Source: Citrobacter koseri ATCC BAA-895 (GTDB lineage: Bacteria; Pseudomonadota; Gammaproteobacteria; Enterobacterales; Enterobacteriaceae). From it: a stretch of 64,000 bases of DNA. Of the stretch, positions 38,748-48,130 are shown in pieces. The translations under genes were made by a program, and so were the position numbers. The notes below the pieces were generated by a model. That model ran no database searches. It worked only from the letters and a program-made list of their open reading frames with translations, and had not been told where the DNA came from. The stretch covers positions 186,001 through 250,000 of the forward strand of contig NC_009792.1 in the NCBI RefSeq assembly GCF_000018045.1, given 5' to 3'. The number at the start of each line of letters is the position of its first letter. The stretch's first letter is position 1.

Positions 38748-40081
38748 TAAGCCGCAAACCGGCACATCTGCTGCTCGTGGACGATGATCCGGGGCTGTTG
38801 AAACTGCTGGGGATGCGCCTGACCAGCGAAGGCTACAGCGTCGTGACGGCGGAAAGCGGTCAGGAAGGGCTGCGCGTACTGAATCGCGAGAAAGTGGATC
38901 TGGTCATTAGCGATCTGCGGATGGATGAAATGGATGGCATGCAGCTGTTCACGGAAATCCAGAAAGTCCAGCCTGGCATGCCCGTCATCATTTTGACCGC
39001 ACACGGCTCCATTCCTGATGCGGTGGCGGCGACGCAAAAAGGCGTGTTTAGCTTTCTGACCAAACCGGTCGATAAAGATGCGCTGTATCAGGCCATTGAT
39101 GACGCGCTTGAACAATCGGCGCCAGCAATGGACGACAGCTGGCGCGAATCAATCGTTACGCGCAGTCCGTTGATGATACGCCTGCTGGAACAGGCGCGGA
39201 TGGTGGCGCAATCGGATGTCAGCGTGCTGATTAACGGGCAAAGCGGCACCGGGAAAGAGATTTTCGCGCAGGCTATCCATAACGCCAGCCCGCGCAGCAG
39301 TAAACCTTTCATCGCCATTAACTGCGGCGCGCTGCCGGAACAGCTACTGGAGTCCGAACTGTTTGGCCACGCGCGCGGGGCGTTTACCGGCGCGGTCAGC
39401 AACCGTGAAGGGTTATTTCAGGCGGCGGAAGGCGGCACGCTGTTTCTTGACGAAATCGGCGATATGCCCGCGCCGTTACAGGTTAAGCTGCTGCGCGTTC
39501 TGCAAGAGCGCAAAGTCAGACCGCTTGGCAGCAATCGCGATATCGATATTGATGTGCGCATTATCTCCGCAACGCACCGCGATCTGCCTAAGGCGATGGC
39601 GCGGGGTGAATTTCGCGAAGACTTATATTACCGTCTGAACGTGGTGAGTCTGAAGATCCCGACGCTGGCGGAGCGTACGGAAGATATTCCGCTGCTGGCG
39701 AATCATCTTCTGCGCCAGTCAGCAGAGCGGCATAAACCGTTTGTGCGGGCGTTTTCAACGGATGCGATGAAGCGTCTGATGACCGCAAGCTGGCCGGGAA
39801 ACGTGCGTCAGTTGGTGAACGTTATTGAGCAGTGCGTGGCGTTAACTTCCTCGCCGGTCATCAGCGACGCGCTGGTGGAGCAGGCGCTGGAAGGCGAAAA
39901 TACGGCGCTGCCGACGTTTGTTGAGGCGCGTAATCAGTTTGAGCTTAACTACTTGCGTAAACTGCTGCAAATCACCAAAGGGAATGTCACCCATGCGGCG
40001 AGAATGGCAGGGCGTAACCGGACGGAATTTTATAAGCTGCTCTCGCGCCATGAGTTAGATGCAAACGATTTCAAAGAGTAG
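38744..40081 (+). CDS. glrR: Sigma-54-dependent response regulator GlrR (QseF)
   Basis: A 445-residue NtrC-type activator. The receiver domain (1-120) has the phospho-acceptor Asp57 in ISDLRM. The AAA+ domain (about 140-370) has Walker A GQSGTGKE (165-172), the sigma-54 contact loop GAFTGA (212-217) and Walker B LFLDEIGD. The C-terminal Fis-type helix-turn-helix ends in GNVTHAARMAGRNRTEFYKLLSRH. Three TGTC-N10-GACA sites upstream of glmY are its expected targets. It overlaps qseG by four bases. Confidence 0.95.
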   Translation: MISRKPAHLLLVDDDPGLLKLLGMRLTSEGYSVVTAESGQEGLRVLNREKVDLVISDLRMDEMDGMQLFTEIQKVQPGMPVIILTAHGSIPDAVAATQKGVFSFLTKPVDKDALYQAIDDALEQSAPAMDDSWRESIVTRSPLMIRLLEQARMVAQSDVSVLINGQSGTGKEIFAQAIHNASPRSSKPFIAINCGALPEQLLESELFGHARGAFTGAVSNREGLFQAAEGGTLFLDEIGDMPAPLQVKLLRVLQERKVRPLGSNRDIDIDVRIISATHRDLPKAMARGEFREDLYYRLNVVSLKIPTLAERTEDIPLLANHLLRQSAERHKPFVRAFSTDAMKRLMTASWPGNVRQLVNVIEQCVALTSSPVISDALVEQALEGENTALPTFVEARNQFELNYLRKLLQITKGNVTHAARMAGRNRTEFYKLLSRHELDANDFKE

Positions 40082-40157
40082 TTTTCATGCCGTAAAGTAG
40101 CGTGAATTATGTTACGTTTATCAGATTAAAAGACAGGCGACCTTTTCAAGGAATAGC

Positions 40158-40496
40158 ATGAAAAAGATTGATGCGATTATTAAACCCTTCAAGCTGGACG
40201 ACGTCCGTGAAGCGCTGGCTGAGGTAGGCATTACCGGTATGACGGTTACCGAAGTGAAAGGCTTTGGGCGTCAGAAAGGCCATACCGAGCTGTACCGTGG
40301 CGCGGAATATATGGTGGATTTTCTGCCGAAGGTGAAAATTGAAATCGTGGTGACCGACGATATCGTGGATACCTGCGTTGACACCATTATTCGCACCGCG
40401 CAGACGGGGAAAATCGGTGACGGTAAAATTTTCGTCTTTGACGTTGCGCGCGTGATTCGTATTCGTACCGGCGAAGAAGACGACGCGGCAATTTAA
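40158..40496 (+). CDS. glnB: Nitrogen regulatory protein P-II 1
   Basis: A 112-residue trimeric signal protein that reports 2-oxoglutarate and, through uridylylation, glutamine status to NtrB and glutamine synthetase adenylyltransferase. The T loop holds Tyr51 in KGHTELYRGAEYMVDFLPK, the site of uridylylation by GlnD; the B loop TGKIGDGKIFV and C-terminal VIRIRTGEEDDAAI are standard. It is 76 nt after glrR, as in E. coli, and probably also has its own promoter in that gap. Confidence 0.97.
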   Translation: MKKIDAIIKPFKLDDVREALAEVGITGMTVTEVKGFGRQKGHTELYRGAEYMVDFLPKVKIEIVVTDDIVDTCVDTIIRTAQTGKIGDGKIFVFDVARVIRIRTGEEDDAAI

Positions 40497-40508
40497 GCCG
40501 CGTCGTGC

Positions 40509-40584
40509 TTGCCGGATGGCGGTGTAAACACTTTATCCGGCCTACAAAATCCCGTAGGCCTGATAAGCGCAGCGCCATCAGGCA
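40509..40584. repeat. Two REP units between glnB and hmp
   Basis: Hairpins gccggatggcggtg...tatccggcctac and gtaggcctgataagcgcagcgccatcaggc stand between convergent genes. Confidence 0.87.
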
Positions 40585-40592
40585 TGACTTAA

Positions 40593-41783
40593 TTACAGCA
40601 CTTTATGTGGGCCGAAGCATTCGTAATGAATGTTTTCGCTTTTCACGCCCAGCCCTGTCAGCTGCTTCGCAGCAAACTGCATAAAGCCGACCGGACCGCA
40701 CAGATAAAACTGCATTGCCGGATCGCTGATCGCACTTTCCAGTTTGTTCAAATCCATCAGACCTGTGCTGTCGAACGCGCCATTCGCACGATCGGCTTCT
40801 GTCGGTTCGCGATACCAGGTATGTGCGGTAAAGCGCGGCAGGGTTTTACCCAGCTCGCTCACTTCATCTGCAAACGCATGCACGTCGCCGTTTTCCGCCG
40901 CGTGGAACCAGTTCACCTGCGCGGTGTGGTTGGCTTTGGTCAGCGTATCCAGCATGGCCAGCATTGGAGTCTGGCCTACGCCTGCGGAAATCAGAGAAAC
41001 AGGCGTGTCCGTTGCGACATCCATGAAGAAATCACCTGCCGGAGCGGCTAAGTGGACGATATCGCCGACGCTTGCGTGGTTGTGCAGCCAGCTGGAAACC
41101 TGACCGCCATCTTCACGCTTAACTGCGATGCGATAACCTTTACCATCCGGCTTGCGGGTCAGGGAATACTGACGGATCTCCTGATGCGGGAAGCCTTCCG
41201 GTTTCAGCCAGACCCCCAGGTATTGACCCGGATGATATTCTGCGACCGGGCCGCCATCGACCGGTTCAAATTCAAAGCTGGTAATCAGGGCGCTGCGCGG
41301 CGTTTTCGCGACGATGCGGAACGGACGAGTGCCTTCCCAGCCGCCATTCTTGCTGGCGTTTTCGCTGTAGATTTGCGCTTCGCGATTGATAAAGACATTG
41401 GCCAGAACGCCATACGCTTTACCCCAGGCATCCAGCACTTCCTGGCCTGGGCTGAACATTTCGTCCAGCGTTGCCAGCAGGTGGCCACCAACGATGTTGT
41501 ACTGTTCTGGTTTGATCTGGAAACTGGTGTGCTTCTGGGCGATTTTTTCTACCGCAGGCAGCAGCGCAGGCAGGTTTTCGATATTGCTGGCATAGGCCGC
41601 GATGGCGTTAAACAGCGCTTCACGTTGATCGCCATTTCGCTGGTTACTCATGTTAAAAATTTCTTTGAGTTCAGGGTTGTGGGTAAACATGCGATCGTAG
41701 AAATGGGCGGTCAGTTTTGGACCGGTTTCAACCAGCAGGGGAATGGTGGCTTTTACTGTGGCGATGGTTTGAGCGTCAAGCAT
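40593..41783 (-). CDS. hmp: Nitric oxide dioxygenase (flavohemoglobin)
   Basis: A 396-residue cytosolic enzyme that oxidises NO to nitrate using O2 and NADPH. The globin domain (1-140) has heme-pocket Tyr29, Gln53 and proximal His85; the FAD domain has the RQYSLTR motif (about 206-212); the NAD domain carries GVGQTPMLAML (about 268-278) and ends YECFGPHKVL. Length equals E. coli. An NsrR-type dyad lies upstream, and the gene diverges from glyA. Confidence 0.97.
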   Translation of the reverse strand: MLDAQTIATVKATIPLLVETGPKLTAHFYDRMFTHNPELKEIFNMSNQRNGDQREALFNAIAAYASNIENLPALLPAVEKIAQKHTSFQIKPEQYNIVGGHLLATLDEMFSPGQEVLDAWGKAYGVLANVFINREAQIYSENASKNGGWEGTRPFRIVAKTPRSALITSFEFEPVDGGPVAEYHPGQYLGVWLKPEGFPHQEIRQYSLTRKPDGKGYRIAVKREDGGQVSSWLHNHASVGDIVHLAAPAGDFFMDVATDTPVSLISAGVGQTPMLAMLDTLTKANHTAQVNWFHAAENGDVHAFADEVSELGKTLPRFTAHTWYREPTEADRANGAFDSTGLMDLNKLESAISDPAMQFYLCGPVGFMQFAAKQLTGLGVKSENIHYECFGPHKVL

Positions 41784-41808
41784 ACTGTCTTCCTTTATCT
41801 GAGACTTT

Positions 41809-41832
41809 AATGATGTATGTCAAATACATCTT
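41809..41832. promoter_or_regulatory. NsrR operator of hmp
   Basis: Two arms, GATGTAT and ATACATC, around a short centre form the 11-1-11 dyad typical of NsrR sites (AAGATGYATTT-type). It lies about 25 bp upstream of the hmp start and predicts induction by nitric oxide. Confidence 0.85.
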
Positions 41833-41976
41833 ATAAAAAATAACCCTGTATTGTAAATGGTTCTTTGTAACTTTGCGTTTTTAACGTTACAACGTGAAAA
41901 ATCTGCATCACAAACCTGAAAAGAAATCCGTTGAAATTCGTAAGGTCTTCATTCGACAAAGCCTTGTACAGTATGA

Positions 41977-41992
41977 AGGTAATCGTTTGCGT
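41977..41992. promoter_or_regulatory. PurR operator of glyA
   Basis: The reverse complement reads ACGCAAACGATTACCT, matching the PurR box known at E. coli glyA. A TATACT -10 (42034-42039) with CTGTTA 17 bp upstream follows. MetR sites are expected here, but I could not place them confidently. Confidence 0.75.
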
Positions 41993-42108
41993 AAAATCCT
42001 TTGTCAAGACCTGTTATCGCAGAATGATTCGGTTATACTGTTGGCCGTTGTCCCACGGGATTGCCTTTTTAGGCCAAAATTTATCGTTAGCTGAGTCAGG
42101 AGATGCGG

Positions 42109-43362
42109 ATGTTAAAGCGTGAAATGAACATTGCCGATTATGATGCCGAACTGTGGCAGGCTATGGAGCAGGAAAAAGTACGTCAGGAAGAGCACATCGA
42201 ACTGATCGCCTCCGAAAACTACACCAGCCCGCGCGTGATGCAGGCGCAGGGGTCTCAGCTGACCAACAAATACGCTGAAGGATATCCGGGCAAGCGCTAC
42301 TACGGCGGTTGCGAATATGTGGATGTCGTTGAGCAACTGGCGATTGACCGCGCGAAAGAACTGTTTGGCGCAGACTACGCCAACGTCCAGCCGCACTCTG
42401 GTTCTCAGGCTAACTTCGCGGTCTACACTGCGCTGCTGCAACCGGGCGACACCGTTCTGGGTATGAACCTGGCGCAAGGTGGCCACCTGACTCACGGTTC
42501 TCCGGTAAACTTCTCCGGTAAACTGTACAACATCGTGCCTTACGGCATCGATGAGTCCGGTAAAATTGACTACGAAGAGATGGCGAAGCTGGCTCAGACT
42601 CATAAACCGAAGATGATCATCGGCGGCTTCTCTGCTTATTCCGGCGTCGTTGACTGGGCAAAAATGCGTGAAATTGCCGACAGCATTGGCGCGTACCTGT
42701 TTGTTGATATGGCGCACGTCGCGGGTCTTATCGCCGCAGACGTTTATCCGAACCCGGTTCCGCATGCTCACGTTGTGACCACCACCACGCACAAAACCCT
42801 GGCGGGTCCGCGCGGCGGCCTGATCCTGGCGAAAGGCGGTGACGAAGAGTTGTACAAAAAACTGAACTCTGCCGTTTTCCCTAGTGCTCAGGGTGGCCCG
42901 CTGATGCATGTGATCGCCGGTAAAGCGGTGGCGCTGAAAGAAGCGATGGAACCGGAGTTCAAAGTCTACCAGCAGCAGGTTGCCAAAAACGCCAAAGCGA
43001 TGGTGGAAGTGTTCCTGAACCGTGGCTACAAAGTGGTTTCCGGCGGTACGGAGAACCACCTGTTCCTGCTGGATCTGGTGGACAAAAACCTGACCGGTAA
43101 AGAAGCTGACGCCGCGCTGGGTCGTGCCAACATCACCGTTAACAAAAACAGCGTGCCGAACGATCCGAAGAGCCCGTTTGTTACTTCCGGTATCCGTATC
43201 GGTTCTCCGGCCATTACGCGTCGCGGCTTTAAAGAAGCAGAAGCCAAAGAGCTGGCTGGCTGGATGTGCGATGTGCTGGACAACATCAACGATGAAGCGG
43301 TTATCGAGCGCATCAAAGGCAAAGTGCTGGACATCTGCGCACGCTTCCCTGTTTACGCGTAA
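42109..43362 (+). CDS. glyA: Serine hydroxymethyltransferase
   Basis: A 417-residue PLP enzyme interconverting serine and glycine with transfer of the one-carbon unit to tetrahydrofolate. The PLP-lysine motif is VVTTTTHKTLAGPRGG (Lys229); SGSQANFAVYTALL and HVAGLIA are further active-site segments. The start at 42109 is placed six bases after CAGGAG; ATG 42103 sits too close to it. It is nearly identical to E. coli. A strong terminator follows. Confidence 0.98.
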   Translation: MLKREMNIADYDAELWQAMEQEKVRQEEHIELIASENYTSPRVMQAQGSQLTNKYAEGYPGKRYYGGCEYVDVVEQLAIDRAKELFGADYANVQPHSGSQANFAVYTALLQPGDTVLGMNLAQGGHLTHGSPVNFSGKLYNIVPYGIDESGKIDYEEMAKLAQTHKPKMIIGGFSAYSGVVDWAKMREIADSIGAYLFVDMAHVAGLIAADVYPNPVPHAHVVTTTTHKTLAGPRGGLILAKGGDEELYKKLNSAVFPSAQGGPLMHVIAGKAVALKEAMEPEFKVYQQQVAKNAKAMVEVFLNRGYKVVSGGTENHLFLLDLVDKNLTGKEADAALGRANITVNKNSVPNDPKSPFVTSGIRIGSPAITRRGFKEAEAKELAGWMCDVLDNINDEAVIERIKGKVLDICARFPVYA

Positions 43363-43382
43363 GCGATACGCCTGGCATCGTG

Positions 43383-43412
43383 AAAAAGGCTTCCTGCGGG
43401 AAGCCTTTTTTA
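43383..43412 (+). terminator. Intrinsic terminator of glyA
   Basis: AAAAAGGCTTCC-TGC-GGGAAGCCTTTTTT: an 11-bp stem with T-rich tail, 21 nt after the stop. Confidence 0.93.
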
Positions 43413-43419
43413 TTTCCGG

Positions 43420-43450
43420 GTCACGCCGTGCGGGCGAATCCAGGCGTGAC
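43420..43450. repeat. Inverted repeat between glyA and the ROK gene
   Basis: GTCACGCC and GGCGTGAC pair perfectly around 15 nt, enclosed by a further CCGGG/CCCGG pair. It lies beyond the glyA terminator and could end the ROK transcript, but has no T run. Confidence 0.6.
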
Positions 43451-43546
43451 TTTGATACCCGGTTATATGAATAATTTTAATACCACGCCGGTGGTTTTTC
43501 GGTCGACAAGCGAGTCTCCTTTCATCGCAGGGTGTCGGACTTATAC

Positions 43547-44740
43547 TCAGAGCGCGTTTAGCTGTGATTCGACGTACAGATAGCCGATCCCCATCAACTG
43601 TTGCGAACGACTGAGTGTGCCAAAGCCGATCCGGGTGGACCTTGCCTGCGGGTTATCGCCATGATCAAAGGGATTAAACCCCGTTTGCTGCACCAGCGTA
43701 TTCAGCCAGCTTTCGCCAAAGGCGCAACTGCGGCCATAAATCCAGATTTGGTTAATATTCAGGATATTCAGAAAGTTATATAAACTCAGGCCAATCGCGC
43801 TGGCGGCGTGTTCCACCCAGGCCTGGATGCGGACATCGCCCTGTTGCCAGGCGGTAATCAGTTGATCGATGGTGATAGTTTCTGGGTCGCAATCCGCCGT
43901 GGGCTGCGTTTTCATCCACCGTCGGGCCTGTTTTTTAAGCGCGCTGAGCGAGGCCACGGTTTCCAGACAGCCGTAGCGGCCGCAATCACAGGCTACCCCG
44001 TCCGGGTTGACGATGGTATGTCCGATCTGACCGCTGCCATACAAACTGCCGCGCCAGATGTTGTCGTTGATGACGAAGGAGGAACCAATCCCGTAATCGA
44101 CGTTAATGACGCAGAAATCGCGGTTTGCCGCCGGGTTTTGCCACTTCTCCGCCAGCGCCAGCATCACGCAGTCATTGTCTAACCGCACCTGTACGCCGAG
44201 CATCTCCTCCAGCAGATATTTAATCTCAACCGGGGTTTTCCACGGTGCCTGCGGCATGGTTTTTGACGCCCCGGTAATGGGATCGACCTGACCGTGAACG
44301 CCTAATGCCAGATTGATGGTCACGTCGGGATAGCGCTGACGATATTCCCGCCAGTGCGCGGCAAGCGCGGTCAGCAAGGCTTTTGGCGAACCGGCATTGA
44401 TCTCCGCATGGCGCCAGTCGCCCACGGCGACCAGACGCGCATCTGCCAGCTGGCTGGTGATGCTGGTGGGCGTCACGTTCATGCACAGCGTCCAGTCTCC
44501 CTGTTCGGGCAGATGATAGCTGCCGCTACTCAGCCCTCGTTGGCTTAACGTCTCCCGGGAATGGCAAATTCTTCCCTCATCGATCAACACCTCCAGAATA
44601 TTGCTGACCGCCGGAATCGACAGGCCGCTGAGCTGCGCCAGCCGGGATTTACTGAGCTGTTTTTCACGCCACAGGTGCGACAGAAAGATCTGCTTGTTGG
44701 CTTGCCTGACCCGGGCGTTATTGAACCCTGTACGCTGCAT
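43547..44740 (-). CDS. yphH: ROK-family transcriptional repressor (YphH-like)
   Basis: A 397-residue regulator, the same length as E. coli YphH. The winged helix-turn-helix covers about 12-75 (KSRLAQLSGLSIPAVSNILEVLIDEG). The ROK sugar-kinase-like fold follows, with the DNDCVMLAL segment, the FCVINVDYGIGSSFV phosphate loop and the zinc motif CDCGRYGCLE (about 250-259). The kinase phosphate loop lacks the usual DIGGT pattern, so it is likely a sensor without kinase activity. It diverges from the DUF5107/TPR gene, and its ligand is probably the sugar handled by that operon (inference). Confidence 0.85.
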   Translation of the reverse strand: MQRTGFNNARVRQANKQIFLSHLWREKQLSKSRLAQLSGLSIPAVSNILEVLIDEGRICHSRETLSQRGLSSGSYHLPEQGDWTLCMNVTPTSITSQLADARLVAVGDWRHAEINAGSPKALLTALAAHWREYRQRYPDVTINLALGVHGQVDPITGASKTMPQAPWKTPVEIKYLLEEMLGVQVRLDNDCVMLALAEKWQNPAANRDFCVINVDYGIGSSFVINDNIWRGSLYGSGQIGHTIVNPDGVACDCGRYGCLETVASLSALKKQARRWMKTQPTADCDPETITIDQLITAWQQGDVRIQAWVEHAASAIGLSLYNFLNILNINQIWIYGRSCAFGESWLNTLVQQTGFNPFDHGDNPQARSTRIGFGTLSRSQQLMGIGYLYVESQLNAL

Positions 44741-44761
44741 ACACTTAACTACCTTAACTAT

Positions 44762-44779
44762 ATTGCGTGAGCATTGCGT
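44762..44779. promoter_or_regulatory. Direct repeat ATTGCGT x2 in the ROK divergent promoter
   Basis: ATTGCGT at 44762 and 44773, exactly 11 bp apart, inside the 114-nt space between the divergent genes. It is a possible operator for the ROK repressor; no known consensus is matched. Confidence 0.35.
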
Positions 44780-44854
44780 ATTTTAACGCCAGTTATCTGC
44801 CCCAGAATAGCAGCAAGGTGAAATTTTACTTTTGTTTGTTTAGTGGAGAATGAC

Positions 44855-47800
44855 ATGTACGGTTCAGTTAAGGTCTGGCAGGAAACACTCTCACTCCCTA
44901 CGTGGACAACCGGCGAAGAAGATCCGAACCCGATGTTCCTGGAAAAGCGGGTTTATCAGGGGTCTTCAGGCGCGGTTTATCCTTATGGCGTCATCGATAC
45001 GCTGACCGGTGAACGTGAAATGCGCGAGTATCAGGCAGTCTGGATGGAGAATGATTTTATTCGCATCATGCTGTTGCCGGAGCTGGGCGGACGTATTCAT
45101 CGCGCGTATGACAAAGTGCAGCAGCGTGATTTTGTTTACTACAACGAAGTGGTGAAACCCGCGCTGGTCGGGCTGCTGGGGCCGTGGATCTCTGGTGGGA
45201 TTGAATTTAACTGGCCGCAGCATCACCGTCCAACCACATTTATGCCGGTGGATTTTACCTGTCAGCAGGGCGAACACGGAGAACAAACCGTGTGGATGGG
45301 GGAAGTGGAACCTATGCGCGGCTTGCAGGTGATGACCGGATTTACGCTGTACCCCGATCGGGCATTAATTGAAATCACCGGAAAAGTCTTTAACGGCAAC
45401 GCTACGCCGCGCCATTTTTTGTGGTGGGCGAACCCGGCGGTGAAAGGCGGAGACGACCACCAGAGCGTCTTCCCGCCGGACGTTACTGCCGTATATGACC
45501 ACGGTAAACGGGATGTCTCCGCCTTTCCGATCGCGACGGGCACTTATTACAAAGTGGACTACTCCGCCGGCGTGGATATCTCGCGTTATAAAAATGTACC
45601 GGTGCCGACCTCTTATATGGCTGAAAAGTCAGATTATGATTTTGTCGGCGCCTGGCATCATGGCGAACGAGGGGGACTGCTGCATGTGGCCGACCACCAT
45701 ATTTCGCCGGGTAAAAAACAGTGGACGTGGGGATACGGTGATTTTGGCGTGGCCTGGGATCGCAACCTGACCGATGACAACGGCCCGTACATTGAACTCA
45801 TGACCGGGGTCTTCACCGACAACCAGCCTGATTTTACCTGGCTTGCGCCGTATGAAGAGAAAGTCTTCGTGCAGAATTTCCTGCCCTACAGTGAACTGGG
45901 CATGGTGCAAAATGCCAGTACGCAGCTTGCGCTGCGCCTTGAGCGAGAAGGGAACCAGCTTTCATCCGGCGTTTATGCCGTTGCGCCGCTACATGACGTT
46001 CAGGTAACGCTTTGTGCCCAGGGGCAACCGTTCTTTGAAAAAACACTCACGCTGGAACCCGGTCAAAGCTGGCGCGCCGATCTTTCTGACGCGGGCCACG
46101 CGCGGGTGAAAATGACCGTTGCCCGTCGTGATGGCGTCACGCTGCTGGCGTATGAGGAGCATATCGCGGAGGACTTGCCGTTGCCGAAAGCGGCCTGCGC
46201 GCCCGAACTACCAGAGGCGCTGTCCTGTACTGATGAGCTCTATTTTATTGGTCAGCATCTGGAGCAGTACAACCATGCCAGCCGCTATGCAGAAGAGTAT
46301 TACCAGCGAGCGCTGGACGTGGACCCGCATGACTATCGCAACAATGTCGCGCTGGGCACGCTGGCGCTGAATCGTGCGGACTGGGCGCAGGCAGAGCGCT
46401 GTGCGCAGTCCGCCTTACAGCGGGCGCATAAGCTCAATAAAAATCCGCGTGATGGGGAGGCGAGTATGCTGCTGGCCGCCGCGCTGGAACGCCAGGGCAA
46501 GGACGACCTCGCCCGTGAGCACTACTACAAAGCCAGCTGGAGCGGCAACTGTCGTGACGCGGCTTTCTGGTCGCTGGCGCGAATCGCCATGAAGCGGAAT
46601 GATTACGCCGATGCGCTGGAGAAAGTGAATCTGAGTTTGCGCTTTAATGGCAGCAATAATCTGGCGATGGGGCTGAAAGCATTGGTTCTGGCCGGACTCG
46701 GGCGCACAACCGAAGCGCTGGCGTATATTTCACAGCAGCTTATTGAGTACCCGCTGAGTTACACCCTGCATTATGCGTGCTGGGCTATCCGTCAGGATGA
46801 GGCGACGCAAGAGGCGCTTATCGCCATTACCGGGCGCCGTGGCACCAACGCCTGCGAGCTGGCGGGCTGGCTGGTCTCTTGTGGGCAAAAAGAGGCCGCC
46901 CGCGCGGTGCTGACGCTGCTCGACAGCCAGGAGACGCTGCCCATGCTGTGGCGCGCATCGCTGAGTGATGATCCGCAACCGTTTATTGCGCAGGCTCGCG
47001 ACTGTTTGCACAACCGCGTTCGTTTTCCCAACACGCTCGACGAAGTGCAAATGCTGCAAACGCTGTCGGATTGCGCCTTCGCTCGCTATCTGCTGGGTTG
47101 TTTCTGGTACAGCAAACGTTGTTATGAAGAGGCGGTGAATTGCTGGCAGTTTACGTTGGAGCAGGAACCGAATTTCGCGCCGGTGCATCGGCTGCTGGGG
47201 ATTTACGCCTGGAACAAACAGCACGATGCGCAGAAAGCGCTGAAATACCTGTCTCAGGCGGTCGCGCTGGAGCCGAAGAATGCCCGCTTCCTGTTTGAGC
47301 TGGATTATCTGAACAAACTGATGGCAGCGCCAGCCGGGGCGCGTTTACAACAGCTGGAGGCCAGCAAAGAGATTGTTTTCCATCGCGACGATCTGACCGT
47401 GGAATTGCTTAGCGTATGGAATAGCCTCGGTCGCTACGAAGCGGCCGCCGGGGTGTTGCGCGAACGTGTTTTTCACCCCTGGGAAGGCGGGGAGGGCAAA
47501 GCCACCGGGCAATATTTACTGAATCAGATCCATCAGGCGCTGGAAGCTATTCGCCGTGGCGAGCCGCAAAACGCCACCGTTTTGCTTCAGCAGGCGTTGC
47601 ACTATCCGCACAATCTCGGCGAGGGGCGTTTACCGGGACAAACGGATAATGACATCTGGTATTTGCTGGGCTATTGCGCGCGCCAGCAAGGTCATCATGA
47701 TGAGGCGCAGCGCTATTTCACCCGCGCGACTCGCGGAGGCAGCTCGCTGGACGCGGGACGTTACTACAATGACCAGCCGGTGGATTATCTCTTCTGGCAG

Positions 47801-48121
47801 GGGATGGCGCTGAAAGCGTCAGGTGACTGCACTGAAGCGAACCTTCTTTTCCAGAGTTTCCTGCAATGGGTGGAGACGCAGCGTGACAAGGTTCCCGACG
47901 TCGATTTCTTCGCCGTATCGTTACCGGATCTGGTCGTGCTGGATACACCCGCGCAGGAGAAACACCAGCAGCACTGCCTGTTCATTACCGCGCTGGGCCA
48001 TCTGGGGCTGGGCGATATCCCGGCGTGCCAGCAGGCGCTAAACGCGCTCCTGCAACGCAATCCGACGCATGACAAGGCGCAGCTGCTGCGCCATGCGCTC
48101 AACGTACCGTTATTTCAATAG
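44855..48121 (+). CDS. yphG: DUF5107 and TPR repeat protein (YphG-like)
   Basis: A 1088-residue protein without signal peptide or membrane span. Residues 1-about 340 form a DUF5107 domain, a beta-sandwich related to galactose mutarotase (LLPELGGRIHRAYDK, GGIEFNWPQHHRP, GFTLYPDRALIEI). The rest is a long helical solenoid of TPR-like repeats (for example ASRYAEEYYQRALDVDPHDYRNNVALG near 472, and further sets near 770-830 and 940-1000). E. coli YphG has the same architecture; its activity is unknown, though a carbohydrate role is likely from the fold and context. ATG 44855 has GGAG six bases upstream; a GTG at 44843 is in frame. Confidence 0.85.
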   Translation: MYGSVKVWQETLSLPTWTTGEEDPNPMFLEKRVYQGSSGAVYPYGVIDTLTGEREMREYQAVWMENDFIRIMLLPELGGRIHRAYDKVQQRDFVYYNEVVKPALVGLLGPWISGGIEFNWPQHHRPTTFMPVDFTCQQGEHGEQTVWMGEVEPMRGLQVMTGFTLYPDRALIEITGKVFNGNATPRHFLWWANPAVKGGDDHQSVFPPDVTAVYDHGKRDVSAFPIATGTYYKVDYSAGVDISRYKNVPVPTSYMAEKSDYDFVGAWHHGERGGLLHVADHHISPGKKQWTWGYGDFGVAWDRNLTDDNGPYIELMTGVFTDNQPDFTWLAPYEEKVFVQNFLPYSELGMVQNASTQLALRLEREGNQLSSGVYAVAPLHDVQVTLCAQGQPFFEKTLTLEPGQSWRADLSDAGHARVKMTVARRDGVTLLAYEEHIAEDLPLPKAACAPELPEALSCTDELYFIGQHLEQYNHASRYAEEYYQRALDVDPHDYRNNVALGTLALNRADWAQAERCAQSALQRAHKLNKNPRDGEASMLLAAALERQGKDDLAREHYYKASWSGNCRDAAFWSLARIAMKRNDYADALEKVNLSLRFNGSNNLAMGLKALVLAGLGRTTEALAYISQQLIEYPLSYTLHYACWAIRQDEATQEALIAITGRRGTNACELAGWLVSCGQKEAARAVLTLLDSQETLPMLWRASLSDDPQPFIAQARDCLHNRVRFPNTLDEVQMLQTLSDCAFARYLLGCFWYSKRCYEEAVNCWQFTLEQEPNFAPVHRLLGIYAWNKQHDAQKALKYLSQAVALEPKNARFLFELDYLNKLMAAPAGARLQQLEASKEIVFHRDDLTVELLSVWNSLGRYEAAAGVLRERVFHPWEGGEGKATGQYLLNQIHQALEAIRRGEPQNATVLLQQALHYPHNLGEGRLPGQTDNDIWYLLGYCARQQGHHDEAQRYFTRATRGGSSLDAGRYYNDQPVDYLFWQGMALKASGDCTEANLLFQSFLQWVETQRDKVPDVDFFAVSLPDLVVLDTPAQEKHQQHCLFITALGHLGLGDIPACQQALNALLQRNPTHDKAQLLRHALNVPLFQ

Positions 48122-48130
48122 ACCCTGAAC

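Noticed and set aside
42112..43059. 315-codon minus-strand reading frame
   Set aside because: It is antisense to glyA, with composition typical of a shadow frame.
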